Under the pieces are notes generated by a model, which was given only the letters and a program-made list of their open reading frames with translations, was not told the DNA's origin and ran no database searches. DNA of 64,000 nucleotides from JAWKWH01 sp963669415 (GTDB taxonomy: Bacteria > Pseudomonadota > Alphaproteobacteria > Rhizobiales > Rhizobiaceae): contig CAXXPS010000002.1 in the NCBI GenBank assembly GCA_963669415.2, positions 1,488,001-1,552,000 of the forward strand, read 5' to 3'. Below, piece after piece: positions 8,444 to 17,586 of this stretch (positions are counted from its first letter, which is position 1; each line of letters starts with the position of its first letter). The translations under genes were made by a program, and so were the position numbers.

Positions 8444-9556
8444 GTGAAATTCGGTCTGATTGTAAATCCTATCGCCGGCTTGGGAGGATCGGTGGGGCTG
8501 AAGGGCACTGATGGACCTGATACGGTTGCTAGAGCATTGCAGCTTGGCGCGGTTGCCCATGCCGGCGAGCGAACACACAGAGCAATGACAATCATGAGCA
8601 ATCGTGCTCATGGCACTGTGATTAAGACCGGTCCGGATGAGCTTGGCGCCGATTGGTTGAAGGGACTCAATTTTCAGGTTGAGACCATCAAACTCTCTGA
8701 CCGTTCGCATACGGCTCGGGATACGCGCGAATTGGTTTCCGCGATGTTGGATATCGACCTGATCGTGTTCGCCGGCGGTGATGGAACCGCACGCGATGTC
8801 GCTTCCAGGCTGGGTCAGAAACAGGCGATGCTCGGCATTCCTTGTGGCGTGAAGATGCATTCAGGCGTTTTCGCCGTATCACCAGAAGCGGCTGGTGCGC
8901 TGCTGGGTGACATGGCAGTGCATCCCAACAGAGTTTTGTGGGACGACCACACCGAGGTGATGGATATCGACGAAGCGGCACTGCGCGCAGGGCGCCTCGC
9001 TCCGAAACTCTACGACCATGCCCGCACACCATTGTCGCGCAATCGCATCCAGGCATCGAAGGGCGGGCCAAGACGCGACTGGGGCGTAGCGCTCGTTGGC
9101 GCAGCGTCAGAAATCGCAGAGAACATGGATCCCGAAACGCTCTACATAATCGGACCCGGCACCAGCGCTGGCGCGGTTGCCAAGGCACTCGGGATTGAAT
9201 CCAGCATCCTGGGGATCGACGCTGTATTGGGAGGCGAACTGGTTGCAAGCGACGCGAATTCAGATGAACTGGAAGCGGCTGCCCGCGGCCGCTCAGTGCA
9301 GATTATTCTCGGCGTTACCGGTCGGCAGGGATTTCTGCTCGGGCGCGGTAACCAGCAAATCGGACCAGAACTGATTAAGCGCGCTGGTCGTGATGGGCTG
9401 ATCGTGATCGCAACCGAGGACAAACTTGCAGCCCTTGCGCGGCCGCGCCTCTGGATTGACACCGATGATCCGGAACTCGACAAAAACCTTGCGGGTTTCC
9501 TCCGAGTGAAGACAGCGCGTGGACGAGAGATGGTAATGCGCGTCATGGCCAATTGA
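8444..9556 (+). CDS. ATP-NAD kinase family (AcoX-like) protein
   Basis: About 370 residues. Starts at GTG 8444 (KFGLIVNPIAGLGG) and carries VFAGGDGTARDV, the GGDGT nucleotide-binding motif of NAD kinases and diacylglycerol-kinase-like folds. Length and overall layout match the COG3199/AcoX group, found beside acetoin dehydrogenase genes and often of unproven activity. A later segment, YIIGPGTSAGAVAKALG, is typical of this subgroup. Immediately upstream of gcvPA/gcvPB, separated only by an operator. Whether it makes NADP or acts on another phosphate acceptor cannot be told from sequence. Confidence 0.8.
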   Translation: MKFGLIVNPIAGLGGSVGLKGTDGPDTVARALQLGAVAHAGERTHRAMTIMSNRAHGTVIKTGPDELGADWLKGLNFQVETIKLSDRSHTARDTRELVSAMLDIDLIVFAGGDGTARDVASRLGQKQAMLGIPCGVKMHSGVFAVSPEAAGALLGDMAVHPNRVLWDDHTEVMDIDEAALRAGRLAPKLYDHARTPLSRNRIQASKGGPRRDWGVALVGAASEIAENMDPETLYIIGPGTSAGAVAKALGIESSILGIDAVLGGELVASDANSDELEAAARGRSVQIILGVTGRQGFLLGRGNQQIGPELIKRAGRDGLIVIATEDKLAALARPRLWIDTDDPELDKNLAGFLRVKTARGREMVMRVMAN

Positions 9557-9560
9557 AACC

Positions 9561-9590
9561 TTGTGTGCGTTATGCGAACTTTTGTACAAT
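9561..9590 (+). promoter_or_regulatory. gcvPA promoter with IclR-type operator, site 2
   Basis: GTGCGTTATGCGAAC (9565-9579) is followed 19 bp after its start by a degenerate half copy, GTACAAT (9584-9590). A plausible promoter TTGTGT (9561-9566), 18-bp spacer, TACAAT (9585-9590) is superimposed on it, as expected for a repressor or activator acting at the polymerase site. The gcvPA start is 41 bases downstream. Confidence 0.7.
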
Positions 9591-9630
9591 CTTGCTTAGA
9601 TAGAAACGGGATTTGACAGGGAGGTCTGAA

Positions 9631-11037
9631 ATGGCCAGCGAGAGACGTGCCCATCCGTGGATGGCGAATTCGGCACCCGGAGTGCTGGAAGCGATGCTTG
9701 AAGAGATCGGCGCAACCTCGGTTGACGAGGTTTTTGAACAAATTCCCAAGAACCATTTCCGGAAGGCTCCTCTCGATCTGCCACCGGCGCTGACCTCCGA
9801 AATTGAGCTGCGGCGTGATCTCGTTGAGAAACTCAAGAAGAACAGCAACTGCGAAGACACTCTCAGCTTCCTGGGCGCGGGAGTTTGGCAGCATCATGTT
9901 CCGGCCATCGTCGACGAGATCGTCGGGCGTACCGAGTTTGCCACCAATGTCTGGGGAAGCTACCAGTCCGACCACGGTCGCAACCAGGCATGGTTCGAAT
10001 TCAATTCGCAACTGGGTGCGCTTTTGAACCTGGATGTGGTCCAACTACCGGTATATTCGTGGGGATGCGCCAGCGGACATGCCTGCCGAATGGCGGCAAG
10101 AATAACCGGTAGATCCAAGGTACTCGTTCCCAGACTGTCCGATCCGGAGCGGCTCAGCGTCATTCGCACCTATTGTCAGCCGCAGGAGATGGAAAGTCAC
10201 ATCGACGTCGTTCAAATTGCCGCTGATCCGACGTCAGGGCGTTTGGATCTCGGTGACCTGAAAGCGAAACTCGGACCGGACGTTGCAGCCGTTTACTTTG
10301 AAAATCCCGCCTATCTCGGAACCATTGAGACGGGCGCAGCCGAGATCGCCCGGATGGCGCGCGCGGCGGGTGCCGAGACTATCGTCGGGGTCGATCCATC
10401 CAGTCTGGGGGTGCTGACCGCGCCTGGCGATTATGGCGCGGACATCGTGACGGGTCCGGTGCAACCACTCGGTGTTCACATGCATTGTGGCGGGGGAGCT
10501 GGAGGCTTCATCGCGTCGCGGGATGAAGAACGCTATGTGCGCGCCTATAATGGCTTTCTCGTCTCGGTGGTCGAAACGCTGGAGCCGGGGCAGCTTGGGT
10601 TCGGCCTGGCCTGCCCTCACCAGAACTCCTACGGAATGCGCGAGAACGCTAACGACTGGACCGGAAACTCGACCTATCTTTGGGCAATTGCCGGAGCAGT
10701 CTATATGAGTCTGCTCGGCCCGGACGGATTTCGCGAACTTGGTAGTCTGATTGTTGCCCGAGCACGGTACGCTGCGAAACTGCTCGCTGATATCCCAGGA
10801 GTTAAGATCGTCTGGCCGGACACGACGTTCAAGGAATTCGTGGTCAATTTTGACGGCACAGGCAAGACCGTTGCGATGATCAACGACGCGTTGCGCGCGA
10901 AGGGCATATTCGGCGGAAAGGACATCTCCGCGGAAGAGAACGGCCTTGGCCAATCAGCGCTCTATTGCGTGACCGAGATCCATACAGCCGCCGATATACG
11001 TCGGTTGGCAGAAACGCTGAAGGAGATGCTCAAATGA
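9631..11037 (+). CDS. gcvPA: Glycine dehydrogenase (decarboxylating) subunit 1-like
   Basis: About 468 residues, the N-terminal half of the split P-protein family (GcvPA). Recognisable: FLGAGVWQHHVPAIVDEI near residue 83, then YFENPAYLG and HMHCGGGAGGFIA, which correspond to the PLP-fold segments of subunit 1. GGGAGG 7 bases upstream supports ATG 9631. The family decarboxylates glycine and passes an aminomethyl group to lipoyl-GcvH. No gcvH, lipoamide dehydrogenase or adjacent gcvT is present, so the natural substrate may differ from glycine. Confidence 0.85.
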   Translation: MASERRAHPWMANSAPGVLEAMLEEIGATSVDEVFEQIPKNHFRKAPLDLPPALTSEIELRRDLVEKLKKNSNCEDTLSFLGAGVWQHHVPAIVDEIVGRTEFATNVWGSYQSDHGRNQAWFEFNSQLGALLNLDVVQLPVYSWGCASGHACRMAARITGRSKVLVPRLSDPERLSVIRTYCQPQEMESHIDVVQIAADPTSGRLDLGDLKAKLGPDVAAVYFENPAYLGTIETGAAEIARMARAAGAETIVGVDPSSLGVLTAPGDYGADIVTGPVQPLGVHMHCGGGAGGFIASRDEERYVRAYNGFLVSVVETLEPGQLGFGLACPHQNSYGMRENANDWTGNSTYLWAIAGAVYMSLLGPDGFRELGSLIVARARYAAKLLADIPGVKIVWPDTTFKEFVVNFDGTGKTVAMINDALRAKGIFGGKDISAEENGLGQSALYCVTEIHTAADIRRLAETLKEMLK

Positions 11038-12596
11038 ACCGCCTTCCCAACTTTCATGCTGCAAAATGGGACGAACCAGTTGTCATGGAGCTTGGCCGGC
11101 CGGGAGGGCGCGGCCAGCATTTTCCGGAGCCAGAAAGCGAGGTGACAGCGGCGGTAGGCAATACGCTGATTCCCGATTCCATGTCCCGTAAAGACAGGCC
11201 GGAATTGCCGGAGATCACCGAATTCGAAGCGCAGCGCCACTATCTGCATCTCAGCCAGAGCACGCTTGGCATGATGGGTATAAGTCTGTTCGGCACTTGC
11301 ACGATGAAATACAATTCCAAAACTGCGGAATTTGCCACGCTGCGGCCGGAGCTGGCGCAAGTGCACCCCTATCAACATCCGGACACGCTGCAGGGCGTGC
11401 TGGAGATCATACACGATTTTGATTGCATCCTGCGTTCGTTGTCCGGAATGGACCAGTTTATTTTCCAGGCCGGTGGTGGAGCCAATGCTGCCTATACAAT
11501 GGCCTGTGTTGCCCGCGCCTATTGGAAGGACAAAGGCGAGTTGGGCAATCGCACAGAAATGGTCACGTCAATGCAGGCGCATCCATGCAATCCCGCAACC
11601 GCGGCGGCGGCTGGATTCAAGGTCGTGAACCTGCCATTGGAGGAAAACGGATATCCCTCTTTGGATGCGCTCAAGGCAGCCGTCTGCGACAAGACCGCCC
11701 TGCTGATGATTAACAATCCGGACGACATGGGAATTTACAATCCGGAGATCAAGGAATGGGTAAAGGCGGCCAAAGAAGTGGGCGCGTTGTGCTTCTATGA
11801 CCATGCGAATTTCAATGGGGTCATGGGCAGACTGTCGGCGCGCGAACTCGGCTTTGACGCTTGCATGTTTATGCTTCACAAAACTTTTGGCGCACCCAAG
11901 GCGGGTGGCGGACCGGCTGTTGGCGCATTCGGTTGTACCGATGAGATCGCACAATACCTGCCGACGCCGGTGATTGCGAAGTCGGACAAGGGTTATTTTC
12001 TGGACGAAGACCGACCGAAGTCAGCCGGCAAAGTGCGCGAGTACTGGGGGAATGTGCCGCAGGTTGTGACAGCTTATGCCTGGTCGCGGGCAATGGGCGC
12101 CGAAGGGATCGAGCTGGCTGCCGATATATCGGTCGTCGCCAACAATTATATGGACAAGAGGCTTTCTGAGGTTTCCGGGCTGGCAATTTCCAATCCTGAC
12201 GTGAAAGCGCATCGCATGGAAATGACCAGATGGTCGCTCGGTCCCATCTTGGAGGAAACAGGCGTTGGCACGGTCGACTTCGCCAACCGAATGGCCGACT
12301 ACGGGATTGATCCCTTCTGGATGAGCCATGAGCCTTGGATCGTGCCTGAGCCGTTCACGCCGGAAGCAGGCGAACTCTGGTCCAAAGAGGATATCGATCT
12401 TTGGATCGATGTGATCGCCAAGATCTGCGAAGAGGCGCGAAGCGACCCCGAGATGGTCAAGACCGCGCCGCATAATCAGGCGATAGCACAGGCGAAGGGT
12501 GACGCATTTGAGGATCCGGCATTGTGGGCGATGACTTGGAGAGCTTGGAAGCGTAAACAGGCCGGCACCAAGGATGCAACCCGCGGCGCGGCATGA
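11034..12596 (+). CDS. gcvPB: Glycine dehydrogenase (decarboxylating) subunit 2-like
   Basis: About 520 residues, the C-terminal half of the split P-protein. The PLP-binding lysine is K283 in LHKTFGAPKAGGGPAVG, in place of the usual HKTFSIPHGGGG, so the loop after the lysine is altered (Ala-Pro-Lys-Ala instead of Ile-Pro-His-Gly). The ATG overlaps the gcvPA stop (ATGA), so the two chains are translationally coupled and should form a heterotetramer. The changed loop and missing partner genes hint at specialised catalysis. Confidence 0.85.
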   Translation: MNRLPNFHAAKWDEPVVMELGRPGGRGQHFPEPESEVTAAVGNTLIPDSMSRKDRPELPEITEFEAQRHYLHLSQSTLGMMGISLFGTCTMKYNSKTAEFATLRPELAQVHPYQHPDTLQGVLEIIHDFDCILRSLSGMDQFIFQAGGGANAAYTMACVARAYWKDKGELGNRTEMVTSMQAHPCNPATAAAAGFKVVNLPLEENGYPSLDALKAAVCDKTALLMINNPDDMGIYNPEIKEWVKAAKEVGALCFYDHANFNGVMGRLSARELGFDACMFMLHKTFGAPKAGGGPAVGAFGCTDEIAQYLPTPVIAKSDKGYFLDEDRPKSAGKVREYWGNVPQVVTAYAWSRAMGAEGIELAADISVVANNYMDKRLSEVSGLAISNPDVKAHRMEMTRWSLGPILEETGVGTVDFANRMADYGIDPFWMSHEPWIVPEPFTPEAGELWSKEDIDLWIDVIAKICEEARSDPEMVKTAPHNQAIAQAKGDAFEDPALWAMTWRAWKRKQAGTKDATRGAA

Positions 12597-12618
12597 GCCC
12601 GGGATTGTGCGCCAGTGC

Positions 12619-13761
12619 TCAGTCGTAGAGAACAGAGACGCCTTGCAAGCGAGCAGTTGGCGAAGTGCCAAGCGCAAGTTCGGCGGCAGCGAGAGCTGTC
12701 ATCGGCGCGGCGCTGAAGCCAACCCAAGGAAAGAGCGCGTGAATTACGCCACGCACGTTGCGATCTTCACCCAGGATCGGACGCCAGTCCGGTGTACCGT
12801 TGACCCATGCGGTCCAGCTCCTGAGCGCGCAGGCGCCGGCGATAGCGGGCGCAACATTGGCAGCCATGGACATGTTGCCAGCGAAGTTCGTCGGATCGAT
12901 AACAAGCGAGCCGTTGGACCGCTCCTGCGCTGTCCATCCGCCACCGATCACACAACCACCATTCTCCAGTTGCTTGAGTGTGAGTTTGCCGGCCGCCGAG
13001 TAGATCAGATGAGGAATGATCAGGGCCAAGGGCTCGGTTACGGTCATCTGAAGCGGTACGCCTCGAATATCCAGCCGAGTACCAACCATGGCGCCAATTC
13101 GGCTTGCTTCGGCGCCAGCCGCGTTAACGATCCGTTGGGTGACGACCGGACCGGACGATGTTTCCAACCTGAAACTCGGCGTTTGCCCTTCAATGCCTGT
13201 AATCCTCACTCCGGTTTTGATCCTGACACCGGCATTATGCGCCGCGTTTGCGAGCGCTGGAACAATCTTAAGCGGATTGGCTTTACCTTCCATTCTGCAG
13301 TATCCGCCACCGATCGTTGCTGGCGAGAGATAGGGTGCAAGCTTCAGAAGGTCGTCGCGGCCAAGGATTTCAGTATCAACTCCGGCAGTGGCCTCGATTC
13401 GCGCTTTGGATTGGATTCTCGCCATCTGATCATCAGTGGTCGCCACTATGATCCCACCGGCGAGCTTAAATTCCAGATCGGCATCGAGCTCGTTTGGAAG
13501 AGCCTCCCACAAGGCAATCGATTGTTTGAGAAAGGTCAGCGTAGGCGCATAAGTGCGCGCCCACTCCTCGCCAAACGCCACAAACTCGGGATATTGAAGC
13601 TGGAGATGAAGCGAACCGGCATTCGCGCCGGAAGCAGCAGCACCGAGGTCGCCGGCATCCAACAAAAGCACGTCTGCGCCAGCCAGTGCGAGGTGGCGAG
13701 CGGTCATCAATCCGACGATCCCGCCGCCCACGACAGCAATTTCAGCTCGATCCCGTGTCAT
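12619..13761 (-). CDS. DadA-like FAD-dependent amino acid oxidoreductase 1
   Basis: About 380 residues of the DAO/DadA family. An N-terminal Rossmann FAD motif (IAVVGGGIVGLMTARHLA) is followed by GANAGSLH and a C-terminal FAD-contacting region. These enzymes oxidise C-N bonds of D-amino acids, sarcosine-like secondary amines or opines and feed electrons to the membrane or a partner subunit. It is convergent with gcvPB and divergent from the DapA-like gene (47-base gap). It is clearly similar in layout to the second DadA-like protein at 21039-22175 (both share GSLHxQxQ and a TLKQ...GGGW segment), so the two are probably paralogues used at different steps. Confidence 0.87.
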   Translation of the reverse strand: MTRDRAEIAVVGGGIVGLMTARHLALAGADVLLLDAGDLGAAASGANAGSLHLQLQYPEFVAFGEEWARTYAPTLTFLKQSIALWEALPNELDADLEFKLAGGIIVATTDDQMARIQSKARIEATAGVDTEILGRDDLLKLAPYLSPATIGGGYCRMEGKANPLKIVPALANAAHNAGVRIKTGVRITGIEGQTPSFRLETSSGPVVTQRIVNAAGAEASRIGAMVGTRLDIRGVPLQMTVTEPLALIIPHLIYSAAGKLTLKQLENGGCVIGGGWTAQERSNGSLVIDPTNFAGNMSMAANVAPAIAGACALRSWTAWVNGTPDWRPILGEDRNVRGVIHALFPWVGFSAAPMTALAAAELALGTSPTARLQGVSVLYD

Positions 13762-13808
13762 CGCGGATCATCTTGGCCGATACCACACCTATCTGAAAGG
13801 ATGCGACC

Positions 13809-14759
13809 ATGACTCCTCAACTCTCCGGAAGTTACACTGTCTCGATCACGCCGTTCACACCTGGCGGCGAGGCGATCGACTATGAAGCCTGGAAGCCTTT
13901 CCTCGATTGGCAGATCGCCTGTGGTGTTCCCGGCATTATCATCCTTGGCACGACCGGTGAATTCCTGACCGTCAGCGATGATGAGCGGACTGAATTTGTC
14001 AAACAGACCGTCGATCTGGTGGCTGGTCGCATGAAAGTACTCGTCGGCACCATGAATGCCTACACTCCCAATGCGGTCCGGTATTCCCTGGAAGCCGAAA
14101 CACTCGGCGCCGATGGTTTGATGATTATTCCACCCTATTACTATACCCCCACAGACGATGAGATCTTCAATTACTACCGAGCAATTTGCGAGGCAGTCGA
14201 CCTGCCGATCATGCTTTACAACAATCCCTATACCTCGAATGTGGACATGTCCGCGAAATTGGTGGGTCGCCTTACCAAAAGCTTCAAGCAGATCCGTTAC
14301 ATCAAGGAAGCCTCTCAACGCATAGAACGTATCCAAGACATCATTGTGGAATCCGATGGGCTGATGAATGTCTGGGCCGGACAACGGGTGCTCGAAAGCT
14401 ACAAGATGGGTGCCAAGGGTTACGTCAACCCCTATGGCAACTACATTCCCCAAGCCACCTGCAAATTTGTTGAGTGGGCCGAACAGGGTCGTTGGGATGA
14501 TGTCTGGGCAGTGCAGCGGATCATTGGCGAGTTTGACAAGATCATCACTGAAGGGCACCCGCTCTATGGTCACCAGTGCTATTCCAAAGCGTTGGCCGCC
14601 GCGGCCGGTTGTCCTGTCGGCGATGTCCGCCCACCCATTACCAGCTTCGAGAGCCTCGGTGAGGAAGGCCGGGCCAGGGTGGAGCTCATGGTCCCGTTGA
14701 TGAAGGAACTGGAGACCATCGTAGACACCATCGAAAGCCGCCCGGCGGCCGCCGAATAA
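13809..14759 (+). CDS. DapA-family lyase 1 (Schiff-base aldolase)
   Basis: About 316 residues, (beta/alpha)8 barrel of the dihydrodipicolinate synthase/N-acetylneuraminate lyase family. Visible: GTTGEFLTVSDDER, the catalytic Tyr in LYNNPYTSN and the Schiff-base Lys in RYIKEAS. AAGGA precedes ATG 13809. The family cleaves or forms 4-hydroxy-2-oxo acids or dehydrates sugar acids through a lysine-pyruvate adduct. In this catabolic setting a retro-aldol release of pyruvate is more likely than lysine biosynthesis. Confidence 0.88.
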   Translation: MTPQLSGSYTVSITPFTPGGEAIDYEAWKPFLDWQIACGVPGIIILGTTGEFLTVSDDERTEFVKQTVDLVAGRMKVLVGTMNAYTPNAVRYSLEAETLGADGLMIIPPYYYTPTDDEIFNYYRAICEAVDLPIMLYNNPYTSNVDMSAKLVGRLTKSFKQIRYIKEASQRIERIQDIIVESDGLMNVWAGQRVLESYKMGAKGYVNPYGNYIPQATCKFVEWAEQGRWDDVWAVQRIIGEFDKIITEGHPLYGHQCYSKALAAAAGCPVGDVRPPITSFESLGEEGRARVELMVPLMKELETIVDTIESRPAAAE

Positions 14760-14761
14760 CG

Positions 14762-15535
14762 TCATCTGATGTAAGCCGCGCCGTTAACATCGATCGTCGC
14801 GCCTGACAGATGGGTCACGCGGCCCTCGGCAAGGAATACGCATAAATCAGCGATGTCGGACGGGGGGATCCACTCGCCCATGGGAAGTGTCGACGTTACG
14901 GTATCCTCGCCTCCGACCATTGCCGCATTGTCCACTGACATTTGTGTTCGTACCACTCCAGGTGCAACCACAAAGGCTAGAATGCCATGATCGGCATAAT
15001 TGCGAGCGACCGTCTTAGTCGCCGCGGTGATGGCGGCTTTTGATGCGGCATAGGCGATAGCACGCGGATTTGAAGTCCCGCGTGTTGCCACCCAACTGCC
15101 AATCCCGATTATGGCGCCGCCACGCTTGTGGGCGAGCCAATGGCGAACGGCGTGACGCAGCAGCCGGGACGGTGCATGGACATTGACCGTCATCGTTTCT
15201 TGCCAGACCGAATCCCATTCCTCGATCGGATCGGGAATGCCACCGGTCTGTCGCATGATGCCTGCATTGTTGACGAGAACATCAACGCTTCCATCCGTCC
15301 AGTCCAGCGTCTGCGACCAAAACTGGTCAACTTGCTCCATGTCGTGGAAATCGGCTTGAAGCAGGCGCACTTGATCGGGTTTGGCAGCCGACACCGCCTT
15401 TTCGGCTCCTGAAAGGTCGGTGGCGTAGTGAACAACCACGCGCGCGCCGGCCTCAACCATGGCCGTCGCAACCGCACTGCCGATACCCTTTGAAGCGCCG
15501 GTCACGATGACCGTTTTTCCGCTTAACCGTCCCAT
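14762..15535 (-). CDS. SDR-family NAD(P)-dependent oxidoreductase 3
   Basis: About 257 residues: VIVTGASKGIG, NNAGIM, catalytic Ser in GIGSWVA, YAASKAA and C-terminal ATIDVNGA. ATG 15535 has GAGGAA 6 bases upstream and lies immediately after the stop of the Old Yellow Enzyme gene, so the two form a minus-strand operon. It is convergent with the DapA-like gene, leaving only two bases between them. Confidence 0.88.
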   Translation of the reverse strand: MGRLSGKTVIVTGASKGIGSAVATAMVEAGARVVVHYATDLSGAEKAVSAAKPDQVRLLQADFHDMEQVDQFWSQTLDWTDGSVDVLVNNAGIMRQTGGIPDPIEEWDSVWQETMTVNVHAPSRLLRHAVRHWLAHKRGGAIIGIGSWVATRGTSNPRAIAYAASKAAITAATKTVARNYADHGILAFVVAPGVVRTQMSVDNAAMVGGEDTVTSTLPMGEWIPPSDIADLCVFLAEGRVTHLSGATIDVNGAAYIR

Positions 15536-15537
15536 CA

Positions 15538-16638
15538 CTACTTCCTCGTCACAAAGGGCTTTCCGCGAAGCGCCGGGTTGCAGCGCAGATATGGCGCCGG
15601 CAAATCGATTTCTTCACCGAGGGCCAAAGCGGCGCGCCATGACCAACGCGGGTCCCAGAGCATGGCCCGGGCCATGGCAACCATGTCGGCTTGGCCAGTA
15701 GCTATGATTGTCTCCGCTTGGATCGGTTCCGTTATCTGCCCGACGGCCATGGTGGGGATACCGGCTTTGTGCCGAATCTCCTCTGCGAAATGCACTTGAT
15801 AGCCCGGACCGACAACGATCTCCTGTCTTTGGTCCAGGCCACCGCTTGTCACGTCGATCATGTCGCAGCCAAGCTCGCGCAGCTGCCGGCTGAAGACAAT
15901 TGACTGATCCAGGTCCCACGCCCCATCGATCCAATCGGTTGCCGATAGGCGCACCAGCACCGGCTTGTCAGCAGGATAAGCGGCGCGCACCGCCTCGAAC
16001 ACTTCCAATGGAAAACGCATCCGATTTTCTTGCGATCCGCCATACGCGTCCTTGCGGCGATTGGTGATTGGCGAAAGGAATTGATGCAGCAGGTATCCAT
16101 GCGCAACATGAACCTCGATGAGATCGAAGCCAGCGCGATCCGCCCGTTGAGCCGCCTGTACAAATGCGGATTTGACGCGCGAAAGCGCGCTTTCGTCCAT
16201 CGCCCGCGGTTCCGGCCAGCCAGGCAGGTAGGGAACAGACGAGGCGCACTCGGTCACCCAAGCCCCACCATCTTCGATCGGGCCGCCGCCTTCCCAGGGT
16301 GAAACGGTACTGCCTTTCCTGCCTGAATGACCAAGCTGTATGCCAACCTTTGATTCGCCGACAGATTTTATGAACTCAACAATTCGTGCAAACGCCGTCT
16401 CTGTGGCGTCGTCATAGAGACCAGTGCACCCCTGCGTGATCCGGCCGTTGGGCTCCACCCCGGTCGCCTCGACGAAAATCAGCCCCGGCCCTGACTGCGC
16501 AAACTGGCCCAGGTGGACGAGATGCCAGTCACCAGGCACTCCGTCGACTGCAGAATACTGGCACATTGGCGACACGGTAATCCGGTTGGGAACGGTCAGC
16601 GCGCGAAGGATTATTGGGGTGAACAGCGTGCTCGTCAT
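15538..16638 (-). CDS. Old Yellow Enzyme family NADH:flavin oxidoreductase
   Basis: About 366 residues of the YqjM-like OYE group: opening LFTPIILRALTVPNRI, PMCQYSA, the His-x-x-Gly substrate site IQLGHSGRKGS, and the family signature HGYLLHQFLSP followed by NRRKDAYGGS. It should bind FMN and reduce activated C=C bonds (enones, unsaturated acids) or oxidise related compounds. It is the first gene of a two-gene minus operon and divergent from the TIM-barrel gene at 16745 across an operator region. No C-terminal 4Fe-4S/FAD module is present, so it is the simple ene-reductase form rather than the 2,4-dienoyl-CoA reductase form. Confidence 0.9.
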   Translation of the reverse strand: MTSTLFTPIILRALTVPNRITVSPMCQYSAVDGVPGDWHLVHLGQFAQSGPGLIFVEATGVEPNGRITQGCTGLYDDATETAFARIVEFIKSVGESKVGIQLGHSGRKGSTVSPWEGGGPIEDGGAWVTECASSVPYLPGWPEPRAMDESALSRVKSAFVQAAQRADRAGFDLIEVHVAHGYLLHQFLSPITNRRKDAYGGSQENRMRFPLEVFEAVRAAYPADKPVLVRLSATDWIDGAWDLDQSIVFSRQLRELGCDMIDVTSGGLDQRQEIVVGPGYQVHFAEEIRHKAGIPTMAVGQITEPIQAETIIATGQADMVAMARAMLWDPRWSWRAALALGEEIDLPAPYLRCNPALRGKPFVTRK

Positions 16639-16656
16639 TCAGCTCTCACAATCTGA

Positions 16657-16706
16657 TTGAACCTGCAAATTCGTGCGGTATAGTAACTTTTGTGCGGATT
16701 TTGAAC
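16657..16706. promoter_or_regulatory. Divergent promoter with double IclR-type operator, site 3
   Basis: Two direct copies, GTGCGGTATAGTAAC (16673-16687) and GTGCGGATTTTGAAC (16692-16706), start exactly 19 bp apart. On the plus strand TTGAAC (16657-16662), 16-bp spacer, TATAGT (16679-16684) forms a good sigma-70 promoter whose -10 box sits inside the first operator copy. The start codons of the flanking divergent genes are about 35 and 39 bases away. Confidence 0.78.
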
Positions 16707-16744
16707 ATTTTGACAACCGACTGACAAGCCGAAAGGACCAAAAG

Positions 16745-17581
16745 ATGACCCAACTGGACGTGGCCGCCAGTACATTTCCCTTCTTGTATTCTCATTCTGG
16801 CCTCGACGCGCTTAAGCATCTCAAGTCGCTGGGATACGACAAGTTCGAAATGATGATTTTCCCGCCGCATTGCTGGCCAAGGGAACTGACGGCTTCCGAC
16901 CGTAAAGACTTTCAATCCTGGCTCAATGGGGAAGGCGGCAAGATCACCTCCTTTTGCTACCCGCTCCTCGACAACAATCCGAATGGTGTCGACCGGCTGA
17001 TGCGTGAATACACGCTCGACCGCTATCGCGAGGCCGTCGATCTCGCGTCCGAGTGGGGCTGCCCTTATGTCGTTGCTATACCCGGCCCGGTAAACAGCCT
17101 CATCAATCCGCCGCATGAATGGATGCTCGAATGGTTCGTCGAGGGCATGAAGCAGCTTCTCGACCATGCCAAGGGAACCGGAGTCGAAATATTGCTCGAA
17201 AACGTCCCCTTCACATTTCTGCCGACCGCGGAAGACATGAAAGCGACCGCGAAGCTTATTGGACCGGAGATCGGCGTCAACTTCGATGTCTGCAACAGCG
17301 CGTTCATCAAAGAGGATGTCGGCCAAGCGATACGCTTGCTCGGTGACCTCGTCAAAAACGTACATATCTCTGATTCTGGTTACGAGGAATTCCTGCACAC
17401 GCGGCTCGGTACCGGTATTGTCGAGCCTGGCCCAGCAGCCGAAGCCCTCAACGACATCGGCTATCAAGGCATAACTGTTCTAGAGATCATCACCGACGCC
17501 TTGCAGCCTGGGGTCGATCCGGATGGCGACATCAAGGCCAGCCACGCAATTCTTGCGGAAAACGGTTGGGCATCGCTCTGA
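16745..17581 (+). CDS. Sugar phosphate isomerase/epimerase family TIM barrel
   Basis: About 278 residues of the AP-endonuclease-2-like TIM-barrel family (xylose-isomerase-like). Metal-ligand positions are recognisable: Glu in ILLENVPF, Asp in GVNFDVCN, His in NVHISDSG and Glu in TVLEIITD. AAAGGA precedes ATG 16745. Members act as isomerases, epimerases, hydroxypyruvate isomerases or dehydratases in sugar, inositol and aromatic catabolism. The substrate cannot be inferred beyond a hydroxylated carbonyl compound. Confidence 0.82.
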   Translation: MTQLDVAASTFPFLYSHSGLDALKHLKSLGYDKFEMMIFPPHCWPRELTASDRKDFQSWLNGEGGKITSFCYPLLDNNPNGVDRLMREYTLDRYREAVDLASEWGCPYVVAIPGPVNSLINPPHEWMLEWFVEGMKQLLDHAKGTGVEILLENVPFTFLPTAEDMKATAKLIGPEIGVNFDVCNSAFIKEDVGQAIRLLGDLVKNVHISDSGYEEFLHTRLGTGIVEPGPAAEALNDIGYQGITVLEIITDALQPGVDPDGDIKASHAILAENGWASL

Positions 17582-17586
17582 TATTG

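Noticed and set aside
8003..8860. Minus-strand open frame over the 8.0-8.4 kb intergenic region
   Set aside because: It covers the operator and runs antisense into the AcoX-like gene, with no known domain or translation signal.
9557..9630. Possible glycine riboswitch before gcvPA
   Set aside because: The gap is only 74 bases and is filled by the operator and promoter; there is no room for the aptamer.
12574..13812. Long plus-strand open frame (412 codons) opposite the DadA-like gene
   Set aside because: It has no ribosome binding site or recognisable domain and lies exactly antisense to a gene with clear FAD motifs; codon bias of the real gene explains it.
13758..14765. Long minus-strand open frame opposite the DapA-like gene
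   Set aside because: The opposite strand has catalytic Tyr and Lys motifs; this frame has no family features and is a mirror of them.
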